Both the position numbers and the translations under genes were made by a program. Below the pieces are notes generated by a model. That model was not told where the DNA came from. It saw only the letters and a list, made by a program, of their open reading frames with translations, and searched no databases. Of a stretch of 64,000 nucleotides of DNA, positions 1 through 10,587 are shown one piece after another (position 1 is the first letter of the stretch; each line of letters opens with the position of its first letter). This stretch comes from Antilocapra americana. Lineage: Eukaryota > Chordata > Mammalia > Artiodactyla > Antilocapridae. The stretch is taken from assembly GCA_007570785.1 (NCBI GenBank), contig ML664199.1, positions 18,371,050 to 18,435,049 of the forward strand, written 5' to 3'.

Positions 1-257
1 TTTATTCCAGACTCCCCTTCCGGGACGGATCCCCGCCCCCAACTCTGTCTCTCCCTTTACTTTTTTCTCTCTCTTTTTTCTTTTGTCCTACCTCCTCTGG
101 TCAGCAATGGGCCGTCCCTTCAGATGCCCGATGTCCTCTGCCAGCATTTAGATCCTGTTTTATGGAGTTTGCGCGGTCTTTAAAAGTTCTTTTGGTGTAT
201 TTATTGGGGAGAGAGTGGTTTCCCCGTCCTATTCCTCCGCCATCTTAGTTCCCCTCC
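1..257 (-). mobile_element. 5' end of a ruminant L1 (5' UTR), cut by the window edge
   Basis: Read on the minus strand, this stretch starts with a short GGAGGGGAACT leader, then AAGATGGCGG (plus 237-246), then a GC-richer tract. This resembles the start of a ruminant L1 5' UTR. The AAGATGG core matches the YY1-type site found near the start of mammalian L1 promoters. Only about 257 bp lie here and the element continues leftwards out of the window, so whether its ORFs are intact cannot be seen. Most L1 copies lose their 5' end, so a retained 5' terminus is notable. The assignment is by eye; a diverged L1 subfamily is possible. Confidence 0.72.
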
Positions 258-258
258 A

Positions 259-328
259 CTAATATTCTCATTTTACAGATGAGAAAATATGGAGGATTAA
301 TACTCCCATCATAGTATTATGCCAGCTA
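259..328 (-). repeat. MIR SINE fragment
   Basis: The run cattttacagatgagaaaat (starting near 270) is the antisense of the most conserved part of MIR. It directly abuts the L1 5' end, so the L1 may have inserted into an old MIR. It is too short and diverged for firm edges. Confidence 0.45.
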
Positions 329-337
329 ATGCTCACT

Positions 338-546
338 TTGGGCTTCCCTGGTAACTCAGTGGTAAAGAAGCCACCTGCCAAGCAGAAGACATGAGTTCAA
401 TCACTGGGTCAGGAATATCCCCTGGAGAATGAAATGGCAACTCATTCCACTATTCTTACCTGGGAAATCCCATGGCCAGAGAAACCTGGCAGGCTACAGT
501 CCATGGGCTCTCAAAGAGTCAGACACGACTTAGTGACTAAACAATA
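338..546 (+). mobile_element. Bov-tA SINE
   Basis: The head (ggcttccctggtaactcagt) is the tRNA-Glu-like part of Bov-tA. It is followed by the BovB-derived body with the usual blocks (attcttacctgggaaatccc, ggctacagtccatggg, gagtcagacacgact). A likely target-site duplication is AATGCTCAC at 329-337 and AATGCTGAC at 547-555. The element is nearly full length. Confidence 0.92.
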
Positions 547-2246
547 AATGCTGACAAGCAAAGGCAAGAATCCAGTTCTCTCCAATAGACCAGGTTTTCT
601 TTCTCTGCCATAGGTATTAGAGTGTTGAGTAGGCAATCGTCAGCTAGGAGCCAAAGCTCAGGAAAGAGAGGTATCAAGTACCCTATATTCTGAATATTGA
701 AGACCAGTATCACCTTTAGGGTTTAATGAGTCAGACAGAGTAACTCTGCACCCCCCTCCATGCCCCACTCCCCATCATCTTCTGAGACTGAACCCCTCCT
801 CATGCCCAACCCACTTAAACTTTTGACTAGACAGGGGGAGATGGACATGCCATTAGAGTTGTGAGTCTCTGGCCTGGTGGAAAGTACTATGGCTCCTCCT
901 TTGAAACCTTAGGGGATCCTCTGAGGACCACCTACAGAGAAGAGCACTAAAAGAGGAAAATGATACCTTATTTCTTAGTCATCAAACCAGATTATCTGAC
1001 CCCATTGCCCGTGCAAGAAACAGAACAGAGAATCGAAGTGAAATAAGTGGGCAGAGAGAAGTGAGGCAATGGAACAGCTGTCCCCACCTTATGGCATGGC
1101 ACTGATGTATGGGTTTCGTAGGGGTCAAGAAGCCCCTATGGAAAGTAGCCAAACTTGAGCTGACTTGCCTGTACCCTACATAAGAGGCTGTGGGGATAAT
1201 GCCAGGGGTAGCAACTGAGGGGGTATTAGAGGAGCAAGGTGGAGACTATGCCCTGGGGAGGTCCCTCCCAAACTCCTAAAGACCCCTCACGTGGAGGAAC
1301 CAGTGCTAGGATGTCTGTGACACAGATGCCAATAAGCAGCATCAGCCCAGAGAAGGCTACAAGGCTGCACTGCAACAGACGCTTGTTCCTCCCCATCTCT
1401 GCTTCCATGATAAGCTCCAGCCCCCAAGCCTGCTACTCCAGAGGTAAGAGAAGAGAAGTCAAAGAGGAGACCAAGCCTTTTCTCCATTTCTCAGGCTCTG
1501 GCCACAAATGTCTGAGCTTCAGGAAGGGAAAAGCTAAAAGAAAGTTTTAAACTAGGACTGGACTTCTTAATAACATCATTTCAAAGCTGTAGGAGTGGCC
1601 CAGAATGTTGTTAAAGGATAAGAAAAGAAGATTCAGCAGACAGGATTAAAGTAGTAATTGGAAAAAAGAGACATTATATGTTTTTACTCTACTGAGTTCT
1701 GTTTAGAAAGGATATTATATATGCTTTAAAAATATATGTAATAGCCGTAGCTTACTTGGACAGCTCTGCATCCTTTTCAAATATGCAGAAAGTTTTATGG
1801 GATGATGGTGCCAGGAATCAAGAAATATCTTTAAAATCCATCATTATTGCACATCCAAGGGATGAAATTGAGAAAATGTGGCTCAGCAAAAAAAGCAGCC
1901 CTCTTCTTCTTTTGATTTTTCTTTTTGTCACAGCAGATATTTTGGCATTTGACCTGCCAGAATGAAAATGTATGATTCTAAGCTGGGTAGGTCACTTTTG
2001 CATTAAGAAATCCTGACAGATAGATCTAATTAAACAGTCATTAGTTAATGTTTGCCTTCCATGATAATACCATAGAGATTAGAAATATACAAAATGGTCC
2101 CTACTTTCAAGAAGGTTACAATCTAGATAAGTATATACTATATACTCATCAAAGATAGGATACAATACTATTGCACACAATAGTGTACAACAGGTACCAA
2201 ATGAATGGAAGTGACAGTTAAAGTACCATATGAATTTAGATCCTCT
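547..2246. other. Single-copy DNA without a firm gene
   Basis: I recognise no repeat family here apart from a possible L2-like scrap near 2090-2125. A weak candidate coding exon lies at 1291-1408 on the minus strand and is listed separately. A 69-codon plus ORF at 1756-1965 resembles no family I know and has no clear splice or initiation context. Confidence 0.5.
1291..1408 (-). other. Weak candidate coding exon, unknown product
   Basis: On the minus strand an ATG at 1408 has a strong Kozak context (A at -3, G at +4). It opens 39 codons with a charged start (MEAEMGRNKR) followed by an uninterrupted hydrophobic stretch (about residues 12-36) that would make a signal anchor or membrane helix. 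A GTGAGG donor-like hexamer (plus 1285-1290) follows in the right place to end an exon. Without a splice the frame runs on to 1226 and stops. I do not recognise the protein, and ORFs of this size occur by chance. The sequence shows only the ORF, Kozak context and donor; that it is an exon is inference. Confidence 0.15.
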
Positions 2247-2465
2247 TGGGCTTCCCAGGTGGCTCAAATGGTAAAGAATGAGCCTGACAATGCAGGGAAA
2301 CCAGGAGACACAGGTTCAATCCCTGGGTTGGGAAGATCTCCTGGAGGAGGAAATGGCAACCTGCTCCAGTATTCTTGCCTGGAAAATTCCATTGACAGAG
2401 GAGCCTGGTGGGCTACAGTCCATGGGGTCCTAAAGAGTTGTACACAACTGAGCACACACGCACAG
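2247..2465 (+). mobile_element. Bov-tA SINE
   Basis: This copy has a complete head (gggcttcccaggtggctcaa) and body (ctccagtattcttgcctgga, gtgggctacagtccatgggg). The sequence AGATCCTCTTG just before it and AGATACCCTCTTG just after it look like a diverged target-site duplication. The short ORFs across it are chance readings of the SINE. Confidence 0.93.
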
Positions 2466-2536
2466 ATACCCTCTTGCAGTAGTCATTAGATCAGAAAAAG
2501 TGAAGGCTTGAGCCATGAAGAATGGATGAAGAATGG

Positions 2537-2738
2537 ATGGCTCAGTGGTAAAGAGTCTGCCTGCCAATGCAGGAAACAGGAGTTCAGTCCCTGGGTCTGG
2601 AAGGTCCCCTGGAGGAGAAAATGGCAACCCACTCTAGTATTCTTGCCTGGAAAATTCCATGGACAGAGGAGTTTGGTAGGCTACAGTCCATGGGGCTGCA
2701 AGAGTCAGATACTACTTGGCAACTAAACAACAACAAAA
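2537..2738 (+). mobile_element. Bov-tA SINE, slightly 5' truncated
   Basis: It begins at tggctcagtggtaaagagtc, without the usual GGGCTTCCC start, and keeps the rest of the body. It ends in an A-rich aactaaacaacaacaaaa tail. It lies only about 70 bp from the preceding copy in the same orientation. Confidence 0.92.
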
Positions 2739-3056
2739 GTGGGCAGAGACTAAAGAGATTCTTCATGAGCAAATGGGCAGAGATCAGTGTAGCTTGGAAG
2801 TCATATTTAGAGGCAATGAGTGCCCCCCAAACGAGTTCTGCATCAGCCTACTTTTCTTTATGAGTACTGGAAAATGTAAATCAAACTTGTTTAAAAAATA
2901 AAAGGCATTTGTTTGTTGGTTTAAGTAATTGAAGACAACTAGAGGTAAAGTAGCCTTTGGGTGTGCATTAATTAGGGCTGTAGGACCATTTCTTTACGAT
3001 CCTCGTAGCCCTTTACCTTTAGCTTAGTGTTCTTAGTTTCTAGAATGATTCCTCAG
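2739..3056. other. Short single-copy spacer
   Basis: About 320 bp between a SINE and an ancient LTR. I see no ORF, repeat or regulatory motif that I could support. Confidence 0.5.
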
Positions 3057-3096
3057 ATGTATGAATTATCTATTGTTGCATAACAAAATTACCCCA
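3057..3096 (-). repeat. Left copy of a 40-bp duplication from an ancient LTR
   Basis: These 40 bp match 7524-7563 with three mismatches and read as the terminal part of an MLT1-like LTR in antisense (ttatctattgttgcataaca). The rest of that LTR continues only after 7563. The two copies therefore look like the target-site duplication of the SINE/L1 block between them. Confidence 0.7.
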
Positions 3097-3302
3097 GTGA
3101 AGTGAAGTGAAGTGAAAGTCTCTTTAGTCATGTCTGACTGTTTTTGACCCCATGGATTATACAGTCCATGGAATTCTGCAGGCCAGAATACTGGAGTTAC
3201 CCACTTTCCCTTCTCCAGGGGGTCTTCCCAACCCAGGGATTGAACCCAGGTCTCCCGCATTGCAGGTGGATTCTTTACCAGCTGAGCCACAAGGGAAGTC
3301 CA
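3097..3302 (-). mobile_element. Bov-tA SINE
   Basis: Reversed, it has a tail of GTGAA/TTCAC units at the left (gtgaagtgaagtgaa), the body (atggaattctgcaggccaga) and a tRNA-like head ending at cacaagggaagtcc. It is full length and sits beside a second, partial Bov-tA in the same orientation. Confidence 0.92.
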
Positions 3303-3395
3303 ATAATACTGATGTGGGTAACCATTGCTTTCCCCAGCGGATCTTCCTGACCCAGGAATTGAACTGGGGTCCCCTGCATTACAGGCGGATTCTTT
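3303..3395 (-). mobile_element. Partial Bov-tA SINE, first piece
   Basis: This has the 5' half of a Bov-tA in reverse (ggatcttcctgacccaggaa, then ggcggattcttt). It breaks off exactly where the L1 T-tract starts and resumes at 7507-7523 with accaactgagctatcac. It lacks the SINE 3' half, so with the copy at 3097 it forms a tandem one-and-a-half unit. Confidence 0.85.
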
Positions 3396-5225
3396 CTTTT
3401 TTTTTTTTTTAAGAATTTATTTATTTTAATTGGAGATGAATTACTTTACAATATTGTAGTGGTTTTTGCCATACGTTGACATGAATCAGCCATGAGTGTA
3501 CATGTGTCCCCCATCCTGAACCCCCTCCCATCTCCCCATCCCATCACTCAGGGTTATCCCAATGCACCAGCTTTGAGTGCCCTGTTTCATGCATCAAACT
3601 TGGATTGGTCATCTATTTCATATATGGTAGTATACATGTTTCAATGCTATTCTCGCAAATAATCCCATCCTTGCCTTCTCCCAGAGTCCAAAAGTCTGTT
3701 CTTTTTATCTGTCTCTTTCGCTGTCTCGCGTATAGGATCATTGTTACCATCTTTCTAAATTCCATATATATGTGTTAATATACTGTATTGGTGTTTTTCT
3801 TTCTGATTTACTTCACTCTGGATAATAGGCTCCAGTTTCATCTACCTCATTAGAACTGATGCAAATGCATCTTTTTAATAGGTGAGTACTTTCCTTTGTG
3901 TATATGTACCACAGCTTTCTTATCCATTTATCTGCCAATGGACATCTAGATTGCTTCCATGTCCTAGCTATTGTAAACAGTGCTGCGATGAACATTGGGG
4001 TAAACATTTCTCATTCAGTTCTGGTTCCCTTGGTGTATATGCCCACCAGTGGGATTCCTGGGTCGTATGGCAGTTCTACTTCCAGTTTTTTAAGGAATCT
4101 CCACACTATTCTCCGTAGTGGCTGAACTAGTTTGCATTCCCTCCAACAGTGTAAGAGGGCTCCCTTTTCTCCACACCCTCTCCAGCATTTATTGTTTGTA
4201 GACTTTTTGATAGCAGCCATTCTGACTGGCATGAGATGGTACCTTATTGTGATTTTGATTTGCATTTCTCTGATAATGAGTGATGTTGAACATCTTTTCA
4301 TGTGTATGTTAGCCATCTGTATGTCGCCTTTGGAGAAATGTCTGTTTAGTTCTTTGGCCCATTTTTTGATTGGGTCATTTATTTTTCTGGTATTGAGCTG
4401 CAGGAGCTGCTTCTATATTTTTAAGATTAATTCTTTGTCAGTTGCTTCATTTGCTATTATTTTCTCCCATTGTGAAGGCTGTCTTTTCACCTTGCTTATA
4501 GTTTCCTTCGTTGTGCAAAAGCTTTTAATTTTAATTAGGTCCCATTTGTTTATTTTTGCTTTTATTTCCATTACTCTGGGAAGTGGGTCCTAGAGGGTCC
4601 TGCTGTGGTTTATGTCGGAGAGTGTTTTGCCTATGCTTTCCTCTAGGAGTTTTATAGTTTCTGGTTTTACGTTTAGATCTTTAATCCATTTTGAGTTTAT
4701 TTTTGTGTATAGTGTTAGATGGTGTTCTAATTTCATTCTTTTACAGGTGGTTGGCCAGTTTTCCCAGCACCACTTGTTAAAGAGGTAGTCTTTTCTCCAT
4801 TGTATATTCTTGCTTCCTTTGTCAAAGACAAGGTGTCCATAGGTGCGTGGATTTATCTCTGGGCTTTCTGTTTTGTTTCACTGATCTATATTTCTGTCTT
4901 TGTGCCAGTACCATACTGTCTTGATGACTGTAGCTTTGTAGTATGGTCTGAAGTCAGGCAGATTGATTCCTCCAGTTCCATTCTTCTTTCTCAAGATTGC
5001 TTCAGCTGTTTGAGGTTTTTTGTATTTCCATACAAATTATGAAATTATTTCTTCTAGTTCTGTGAAAACTACCATTGGTAGTGATAGGGATTGCACTGAT
5101 TCTATAGATTGTTTTGGGTAGTATACTCTTTTTCACTATATTAATTCTTCTGATCCATGACCATGGTATATTTCTCCATCTATTTGTGTCATCTTTGATT
5201 TCTTTCATCAGTGTTTTATAGTTTT

Positions 5226-5627
5226 CTATATATAGGTTTTTTGTTTCTTTAGATATATTCCTAAGTATTTTATTCTTTTTGTTTCGATGGTGAATGGAAT
5301 TGTTTCCTTAATTTCTCTTTCTGTTTTTTCATTGTTAATGTATAGGAATACAAGGGATTTCTGTGTGTTAATTTTATATCCTGCAACTTTACTATACTCA
5401 TTGATTAGCTCTAGTAATTTTCTGGTAGTTTCTTTAGGGTTTTCTATGTAGAGGATCATGTCATCTGCAAACAGTGAGAATTTTACTTCTTCTTTTCCAG
5501 TCTGGATTCCTTTTATTTCTTTTTCTTCTCTGATTGCTATGGCTAAAACTTCCAAAACTATGTTGAATAGTAGTGGTGAGAGTGGGCACCCTTGTCTTGT
5601 TCCTGGCTTTAGGGGAAATGCTTTCAA
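5226..5627 (-). pseudogene. L1 ORF2 fragment: reverse transcriptase core
   Basis: This 133-codon open piece contains the palm motifs of an L1 reverse transcriptase: [12 protein letters not shown] at residues 11-22 and the catalytic FADD at 53-56, then the thumb segment (KYLGIYL). Stops and frameshifts separate it from the rest of ORF2 on both sides. It belongs to the L1 at 3396-7493 and cannot make an active enzyme. Confidence 0.9.
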
Positions 5628-6778
5628 TTTTTCACCACTGAGGATAATGTTTGCTGTGGGTTTATCATATATGGCTTTTATTATACTGAAGTATGTTCCT
5701 TCTATGCCTGCTTTCTGGATGGATGTTGAATTTTGTCAAAGGCTTTCTCTGCATCTATTGAGATAATCTATGGTTTTTATCTTTCAATTTGTTAATGTGG
5801 TGTATCACATTGATTGATTTGTGAATATTGAAGAATCCTTGCATATCTGGGATAAAGCCCACTTGGTCATGATGTATGATCTTTTTAACATGTTTTTGGA
5901 TTCTGCTTGCTACAGTTTCGTTGAGAATTTTTGCATCTATGTTCATCAGTGATATTGGCCTATAGTTTTCTTTTTTGTGGTTTCCATGTCTGGTTTTGGT
6001 ATTAGGGTGATGGTGGCCTCATAGAATGAGTTTGGCAGTTTACCTTCCTCTGCAACTTTCTAAAAGAGTCTGAGTAGGATAGGTGTTAGCTCTTCTCTGA
6101 ATTTTTGGTAGAATTCACCTGTGAAGCCATCTGGTCCTGGGCCTTTGTTTGTTGGAAGATTTTTTTATTACAGTTTCAGTTTCCGTGCTTGTGATGGGTC
6201 TGTTAAGATTTTCTACTTCTTCCTGGTTCAATTTTGGAAGGTTATACTTTTCTAAGAATTCGTCCATTTCCTCCAAGTTGTCTATTTCATTGGCATATAG
6301 TTGCTGATAGTAGTCTCTTATGATCCTTTGTATTTCTTTTTTGTCTGTTGTGATTTCTCCATTTTCATTTCTAATTTTGTTGATTTGATTCTTCTCCCCC
6401 CCTTTTTTTTTTGATGAGTCTGGCTAATGGTTTGTCTATTTATTTATCTTCTCAAAGAACTAGCTTTTAGTTTTGTTGATTTTTGCTATGGTCTCCTTTG
6501 TTTCTTTTTCATTTATTTCTTCCCTAATTTTTATGATTTCTTTCCTTCTACTAACCCTGGGGTTCTTAATTTCTTCTTTTTCTAGTTGGTTTAGGTGTAA
6601 AGTTAGCTTATTTACTTGAGTTTTCTCTTATTTCTTGAAGTAAGCTTGTATTGGTATGAACCTTCTCCTTAACACTGCTTTTACTGAATTCCATAGGGTT
6701 TGGGTTGTTGTGCTTTCATTTTCCTTTGTTTCTATGCATACTTTGTTTTCTTATTTGATTTCTTCTGTGACTTGTTGG

Positions 6779-7042
6779 TTATTCAGAAGTGTGTTGTTTA
6801 TCCTCCATATGTTCGTATTTTTTATAGTTTTCTTCCCTATATTTGACATCTAATCTTACCACATTGTGATCAGAAAAGATGCTTGGAATGATTTCAATTT
6901 TTTTGAATTTATCAAGGCTAGATTTATGGCCCAGTATGTGATCTATCCTGGAGAATGTTCTGTGTGCACTTGAGAAAAAGGTGAAATTCATTGTTTTGGG
7001 GTGAAATGCCCTATAGATATTAATTAGGTCTAGCTGGTCCAT
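6779..7042 (-). pseudogene. L1 ORF2 fragment: endonuclease C-terminal part
   Basis: An 87-codon piece in the L1 at 3396-7493. SRIDHIL and SDHNVVRLD are the C-terminal motifs of the apurinic-like (APE) endonuclease, with the SDH histidine that belongs to the active site. The N-terminal half lies upstream (7043-7490) in broken frames. Confidence 0.85.
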
Positions 7043-7506
7043 TGTATCATTTAAAGTTTGTGTTTCCTTGTTAGTTTTCTATTTGGTTCATCTATTTACA
7101 GGTGTGAGTGGGGTATTAAATTCTTCCACTATTATTGTGTTACTGTTAATTTCCCCTTTGATGCTGGTCAGCAGTTGCCTAATTGTTATAGCTTCTTGAA
7201 TTGATCCTTTGATCTTTATGTAGTGTCCTTCTTTGTCTCTTTTCATGGCTTTTATTTCAAAGTCTATTTTATCTGATATGAGTATTGCTACTTCTGCTCT
7301 CTTTTGGTCTCCATTTGCATGAAATATCTTTTTTCAGCCCTTCACTTTCAGTCTATATGTGTCCCTTGTTTTGAGGTGGGTCTCTTGTAGGCAGCATATA
7401 TAGGGGTCTTGTTTTTGTATCCATTCAACCAGTCTGGGTCATTCAACCCATTTACATTTAAGATAATTATTGATAAGTATGATTCCATTGTGTAGGAGGA
7501 TTCTTT

Positions 7507-7523
7507 ACCAACTGAGCTATCAC
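7507..7523 (-). mobile_element. Partial Bov-tA SINE, second piece
   Basis: The 17 bp after the L1 duplication (accaactgagctatcac) complete the head of the SINE whose other part ends at 3395. This shows that the L1 inserted into the SINE. Confidence 0.8.
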
Positions 7524-8015
7524 ATGTATGAGTTATCTATTGATGCATAACAAAATTTCCCCAAAACTTTAGCAAATTAAACAATAAACATTGTCACACA
7601 GTTTCTGTGTGACAGAAATCTAGACACAGTTTAGCTGAATAGCACCTCTCATAAGGAGGTAATCAAGATGTCACCTGGTAGGTAGTCATCTTAGGCTTCA
7701 CTGGGGGCTGGAGAACCTGCTTCCAAGTACATTCATGTGGCTGATGGCTGGAGGCTTCAATTCCTTGTCACATGAGCCTCTATTTTAGTTTCTCGTGACA
7801 TGGCAGTTAGCTTCTTCCAGAGCAAATAATGAGAGATAGACGAGAGAAGAGAGAACCCAGTCTGTTATTATGTAATCTCAGACATGGCATACCATCATTT
7901 CTGCCCTATTGGCCATACAGACAAACCCTTGTACATTGTGAGAGAGGGATTATACTAAGATGTGAATGTCAAGAGGCTGTAATCATTGGGGGTCATTTTG
8001 GAGTTTGGCTACCAC
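7524..8015 (-). repeat. Ancient LTR (MLT1-like, MaLR type)
   Basis: The antisense order of blocks fits an ancient mammalian LTR: ttatctattgatgcataaca, cacagtttctgtgtgacaga, tcaagatgtcacctg, acttcactgggggctggaga, then gtttggctaccaca at the end. It lies in minus orientation and was opened by the SINE/L1 block (3097-7523). A similar LTR lies at 46640-47140 in plus orientation. The subfamily needs a library search. Confidence 0.7.
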
Positions 8016-8687
8016 ATCTGGCCTATGTGATTTCCTTGTTCATATTCAAAAAAGAGTTGCTTTTTTTAGCCACTGAGCAAAAATTGTCAGATTTGCTCTG
8101 ATTGTACCATCCTTAAGCCAGTCACAGTGGCTGGTAGAATAACAGCTACTGAATGACTTGATACTGGGTTACTGAGCTAATGTTTGTTTCAAGGGAGATA
8201 AGATGACAACGATTGGCTTAGAGAAATTAGTGTCCACCTACAGCTGGAGATGTGATTTGCTGCCCCTCAAACATCATGGTTTTTCTACAAAAGGAGCAGA
8301 TAACTGGGGGAGGCATTCACAGAGTCCTCCACAATCTGTTTCTGGTTCAGTATCTGTCCATATCCTTTTTTCCTACCCATACACTGTTACATGCATTTAC
8401 AAACTCTCTCCAAAGGAAGATAATTCAAGTCTAATTCAAGTTCCAAGTCCAGGATCTCTAAATGTTTTTCCTTCCTCTCCATCAGATGTGGACACAACTC
8501 TTTATAGTTTAATGATATATGAGCTCCACTTCCAAACAAAACAACCAATATGGAATTGTGGGAAAAGAATAGGATAATTTCTATACAACTCCCATTAGTA
8601 AGAGTGGTTAAAATACAATACATAGTTTCCCCTGGTCCACAGCACACATCATATCCCATTGGATAGGAATTTTAAGTTCTTCTTGTC
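8016..8687. other. No recognised feature
   Basis: About 670 bp between an LTR and a BovB fragment. The two ORFs on the plus strand (8203-8577 and 8252-8434) resemble nothing I know and have no supporting context. Confidence 0.5.
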
Positions 8688-9399
8688 CTGCTTTAGTGAC
8701 TATGCCAAAGCCTTTGACTATGTGGATCACTATAAACTGTGGAAAATTCTTAAAGAGATGGGAATACCAGATCATCTGACCTACTTCTTGAGAAATCTGT
8801 ATGCAGGTCAAGAAGCAACAGTTAGAACTGGACATGGAATAACAGACTGGTTCCAAATAGGAAAAGGAGTACATCAAGGCTATATATTGTCACTCTGCTT
8901 ATTTAACTTAGACGCAGAGTACATCATGAGAAACGCTGGGCTGGAAGAAGCACAAGCTGGGGTCAAGATTGCCAAGAGAAATATCAATAACCTCAGATAT
9001 GCAGATGACACTACCCTGATGGCAGAAAGTGAAGAGGAACTAAAAAGCCTGTTGCTGAAAGTGAAAGAGGAGAGTGAAAAAATTGGCTTAAAGCTCAGCA
9101 TTCAGAAAACTAAGATCATGGCATCTGGTCCCATCACTTCATGGCAGATAAATGGGAAAACAGTGGAAACAGTGTCAGACTTTATTTTTCGGGGCTCCAA
9201 AATCACTGTAGATGGTGATTGCAGCCATGAAATTAAAAAACACTTACTTCTTGGAAGGAAAGTTATGACCAACCTAGACAGCATATTAAAAAGCAGAGAT
9301 ATTACTTTTCCAACAAAGGTCCGTCTAGTCAAGGCTATGGTTTTTCCAGTAGTCATGTATGGATGTGAGAGTTGGATGGTGAAGAAAGCTGAGTGCTGA
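8659..9399 (+). pseudogene. BovB reverse transcriptase fragment, 246 codons
   Basis: From about residue 12 the reading is BovB/RTE reverse transcriptase. DYAKAFDYVDH (14-24) carries the first catalytic aspartate region, GKGVHQGYILS (68-78) is the conserved QG block and YADD (114-117) is the active site. The first residues read flanking sequence, so the ATG is not native. The fragment lacks the endonuclease and the fingers. Two blocks differ from the usual BovB reading: GYILSLC in place of GCILSPC, and FDYVDH in place of FDCVDH. The stop at 9397-9399 separates it from its C-terminus. Confidence 0.9.
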
Positions 9400-9755
9400 A
9401 GAATTGATGCTTTTGAACTGTGGTGTTGAAGAAGACTCTTGAGAGTAGCTTGGACTGCAAGAAGATCCAACCAGTCCATCCTAGGGGAGATCAGTCCTGG
9501 GTGTTAATTGGAAGGACTGATGTTGAGGCTGAGGCTGCGAAGAGTTGACTCATTGGAAAAGACCCTGATGCTGGGAAGGATTGAGGGCAGGAGGAGAAGG
9601 GGACGACAGAGGATGAGATGGCTGGATGTCATCACTGACTCAATGAACATGAGTTTGGGTAATCTCTGGGAGTTGGTGATGGACAGGGAGGCCTGGTGTG
9701 CTGAGATTCATGGGGTCGCAAAGAGTTGGACACGACTGAGTGACTGAACTGAACT
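8688..9755 (+). mobile_element. BovB (RTE) LINE, 5' truncated
   Basis: It starts in the reverse transcriptase (gactatgccaaagcctttga) and runs to the BovB 3' end with the GACTGAACTGAACTG tail at 9742-9755. The BovB consensus frame is open to 9399, where TGA interrupts it just after CESWMVKKAEC. The C-terminal part ([23 protein letters not shown] and on) follows in a later ORF at 9508-9747. This is one of the better preserved BovB copies here. Confidence 0.95.
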
Positions 9756-10374
9756 GGCTGCCCTGGTTGGAAGAGAGAGTCTGAGTAGGGAGGGTAGGAA
9801 GTGAGGGCACTGTCACTAACTGCTGCCAGATTGTTGAGGAACTTTTAGAACTTTAGCCTGTAGGTGATGGAGAAAGAAAATCATTGAGGGGTTTTGAGTA
9901 AGGTAGTGACATGATTAAAATTGCTTTGGTGAAGTTAATTTGGAGGCATTATACAGTTTAAATTCACAAATTCCCTTGAAGTAATGCCCTGGGGACAAGT
10001 TTCCTCACATAAACTGAAAGTGATACTTGAAAAAGAAATACTAACAGATTCCACAGTAGAAGTACATGTATAACCCAGATTTGTCTCTTTCCAAATAGAA
10101 ATTAAAAGTTGTTTCTAGGCACCTACATGAGACAAACAGGGTGGTTCATGTTGTGTCACTTCTCTGGCATTAATTCCAAATAGAATGAATGAGCTTTTAA
10201 GGCTTTTTTGAAAAGGTTTTTATTAGAGGTTGACTTGGTAGGTAGAGAATGACTGGGACTAAGTTTAACTTGAAAAAGTAAGAAAAAAATTAATAGAGAA
10301 AGCATTTTAGATAACAGTAGCCCTTCATTTACCTGTGTATGGTGAAAGAAATAATAAAAATTATTGTTTAAACT
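9756..10374. other. No gene; possible ancient repeat trace
   Basis: The segment around 9850-9950 (gggttttgagtaaggtagtgacatg) resembles a word common in old mammalian repeats, but I cannot assign a family. The ORF at 10156-10482 on the minus strand runs into the following SINE and is not a gene. Confidence 0.45.
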
Positions 10375-10570
10375 GGGGCTTCTCAGATGGCTAAGTGGTA
10401 AAGAATCTGCTTGCCAGTGCAGGAGATGCAGGTTCGATCCCTGGGTCAGGAAGATCCCTTGTAGTAGGAAATACCAAACCACTCCAGTATTCTTGCCTGG
10501 GAAATCTCATGGACAGAGGAGCCTGGTGGGCTACAGTCTATGGGGTCACAAAGAGATGGACATAATCGAG
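10375..10570 (+). mobile_element. Bov-tA SINE
   Basis: A head starting ggggcttctcagatggctaa, an intact Pol III B-box match (GGTTCGATCCC at 10432-10442) and a full body. ATTGTTTAAA on the left (10363-10372) and CTGTTTAAAT on the right (10577-10586) look like its target-site duplication. Confidence 0.93.
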
Positions 10571-10587
10571 AATGCACTGTTTAAATT

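Larger units (their letters stand above)
3396..7493 (-). mobile_element. Ruminant L1, about 4.1 kb, cut near the start of ORF2
   Basis: The element reads right to left. The endonuclease region is at about 7480-6780 (SRIDHILGHKSSLDKF near 6950), reverse transcriptase at about 6250-5000, the ORF2 C-terminus at about 4950-3820, then the 3' UTR and a T-tract at 3397-3411. It is flanked by AGGCGGATTCTTT (3383-3395) and AGGAGGATTCTTT (7494-7506), a 13-bp target-site duplication that lies inside a Bov-tA SINE. ORF1 and the 5' UTR are missing. ORF2 is broken by many stops and frameshifts; the longest pieces are 133, 101, 87, 68, 64 and 63 codons. The divergent 3' UTR suggests an older subfamily than the copies at 14.0 and 57.6 kb. 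Confidence 0.95.

Noticed and set aside
1756..1965. 69-codon plus ORF with a hydrophobic C-terminus
   Set aside because: No family resemblance, no good Kozak context or splice sites, and this size is expected by chance.
4132..4593. 153-codon plus-strand ORF with hydrophobic stretches
   Set aside because: It is the antisense reading of L1 ORF2 in the element at 3396-7493; the same reading recurs in other L1 copies (14811-15398).
9102..9479. 125-codon minus ORF
   Set aside because: Antisense shadow of the BovB reverse transcriptase region; similar readings appear at 42353-42973 and 12361-12609.
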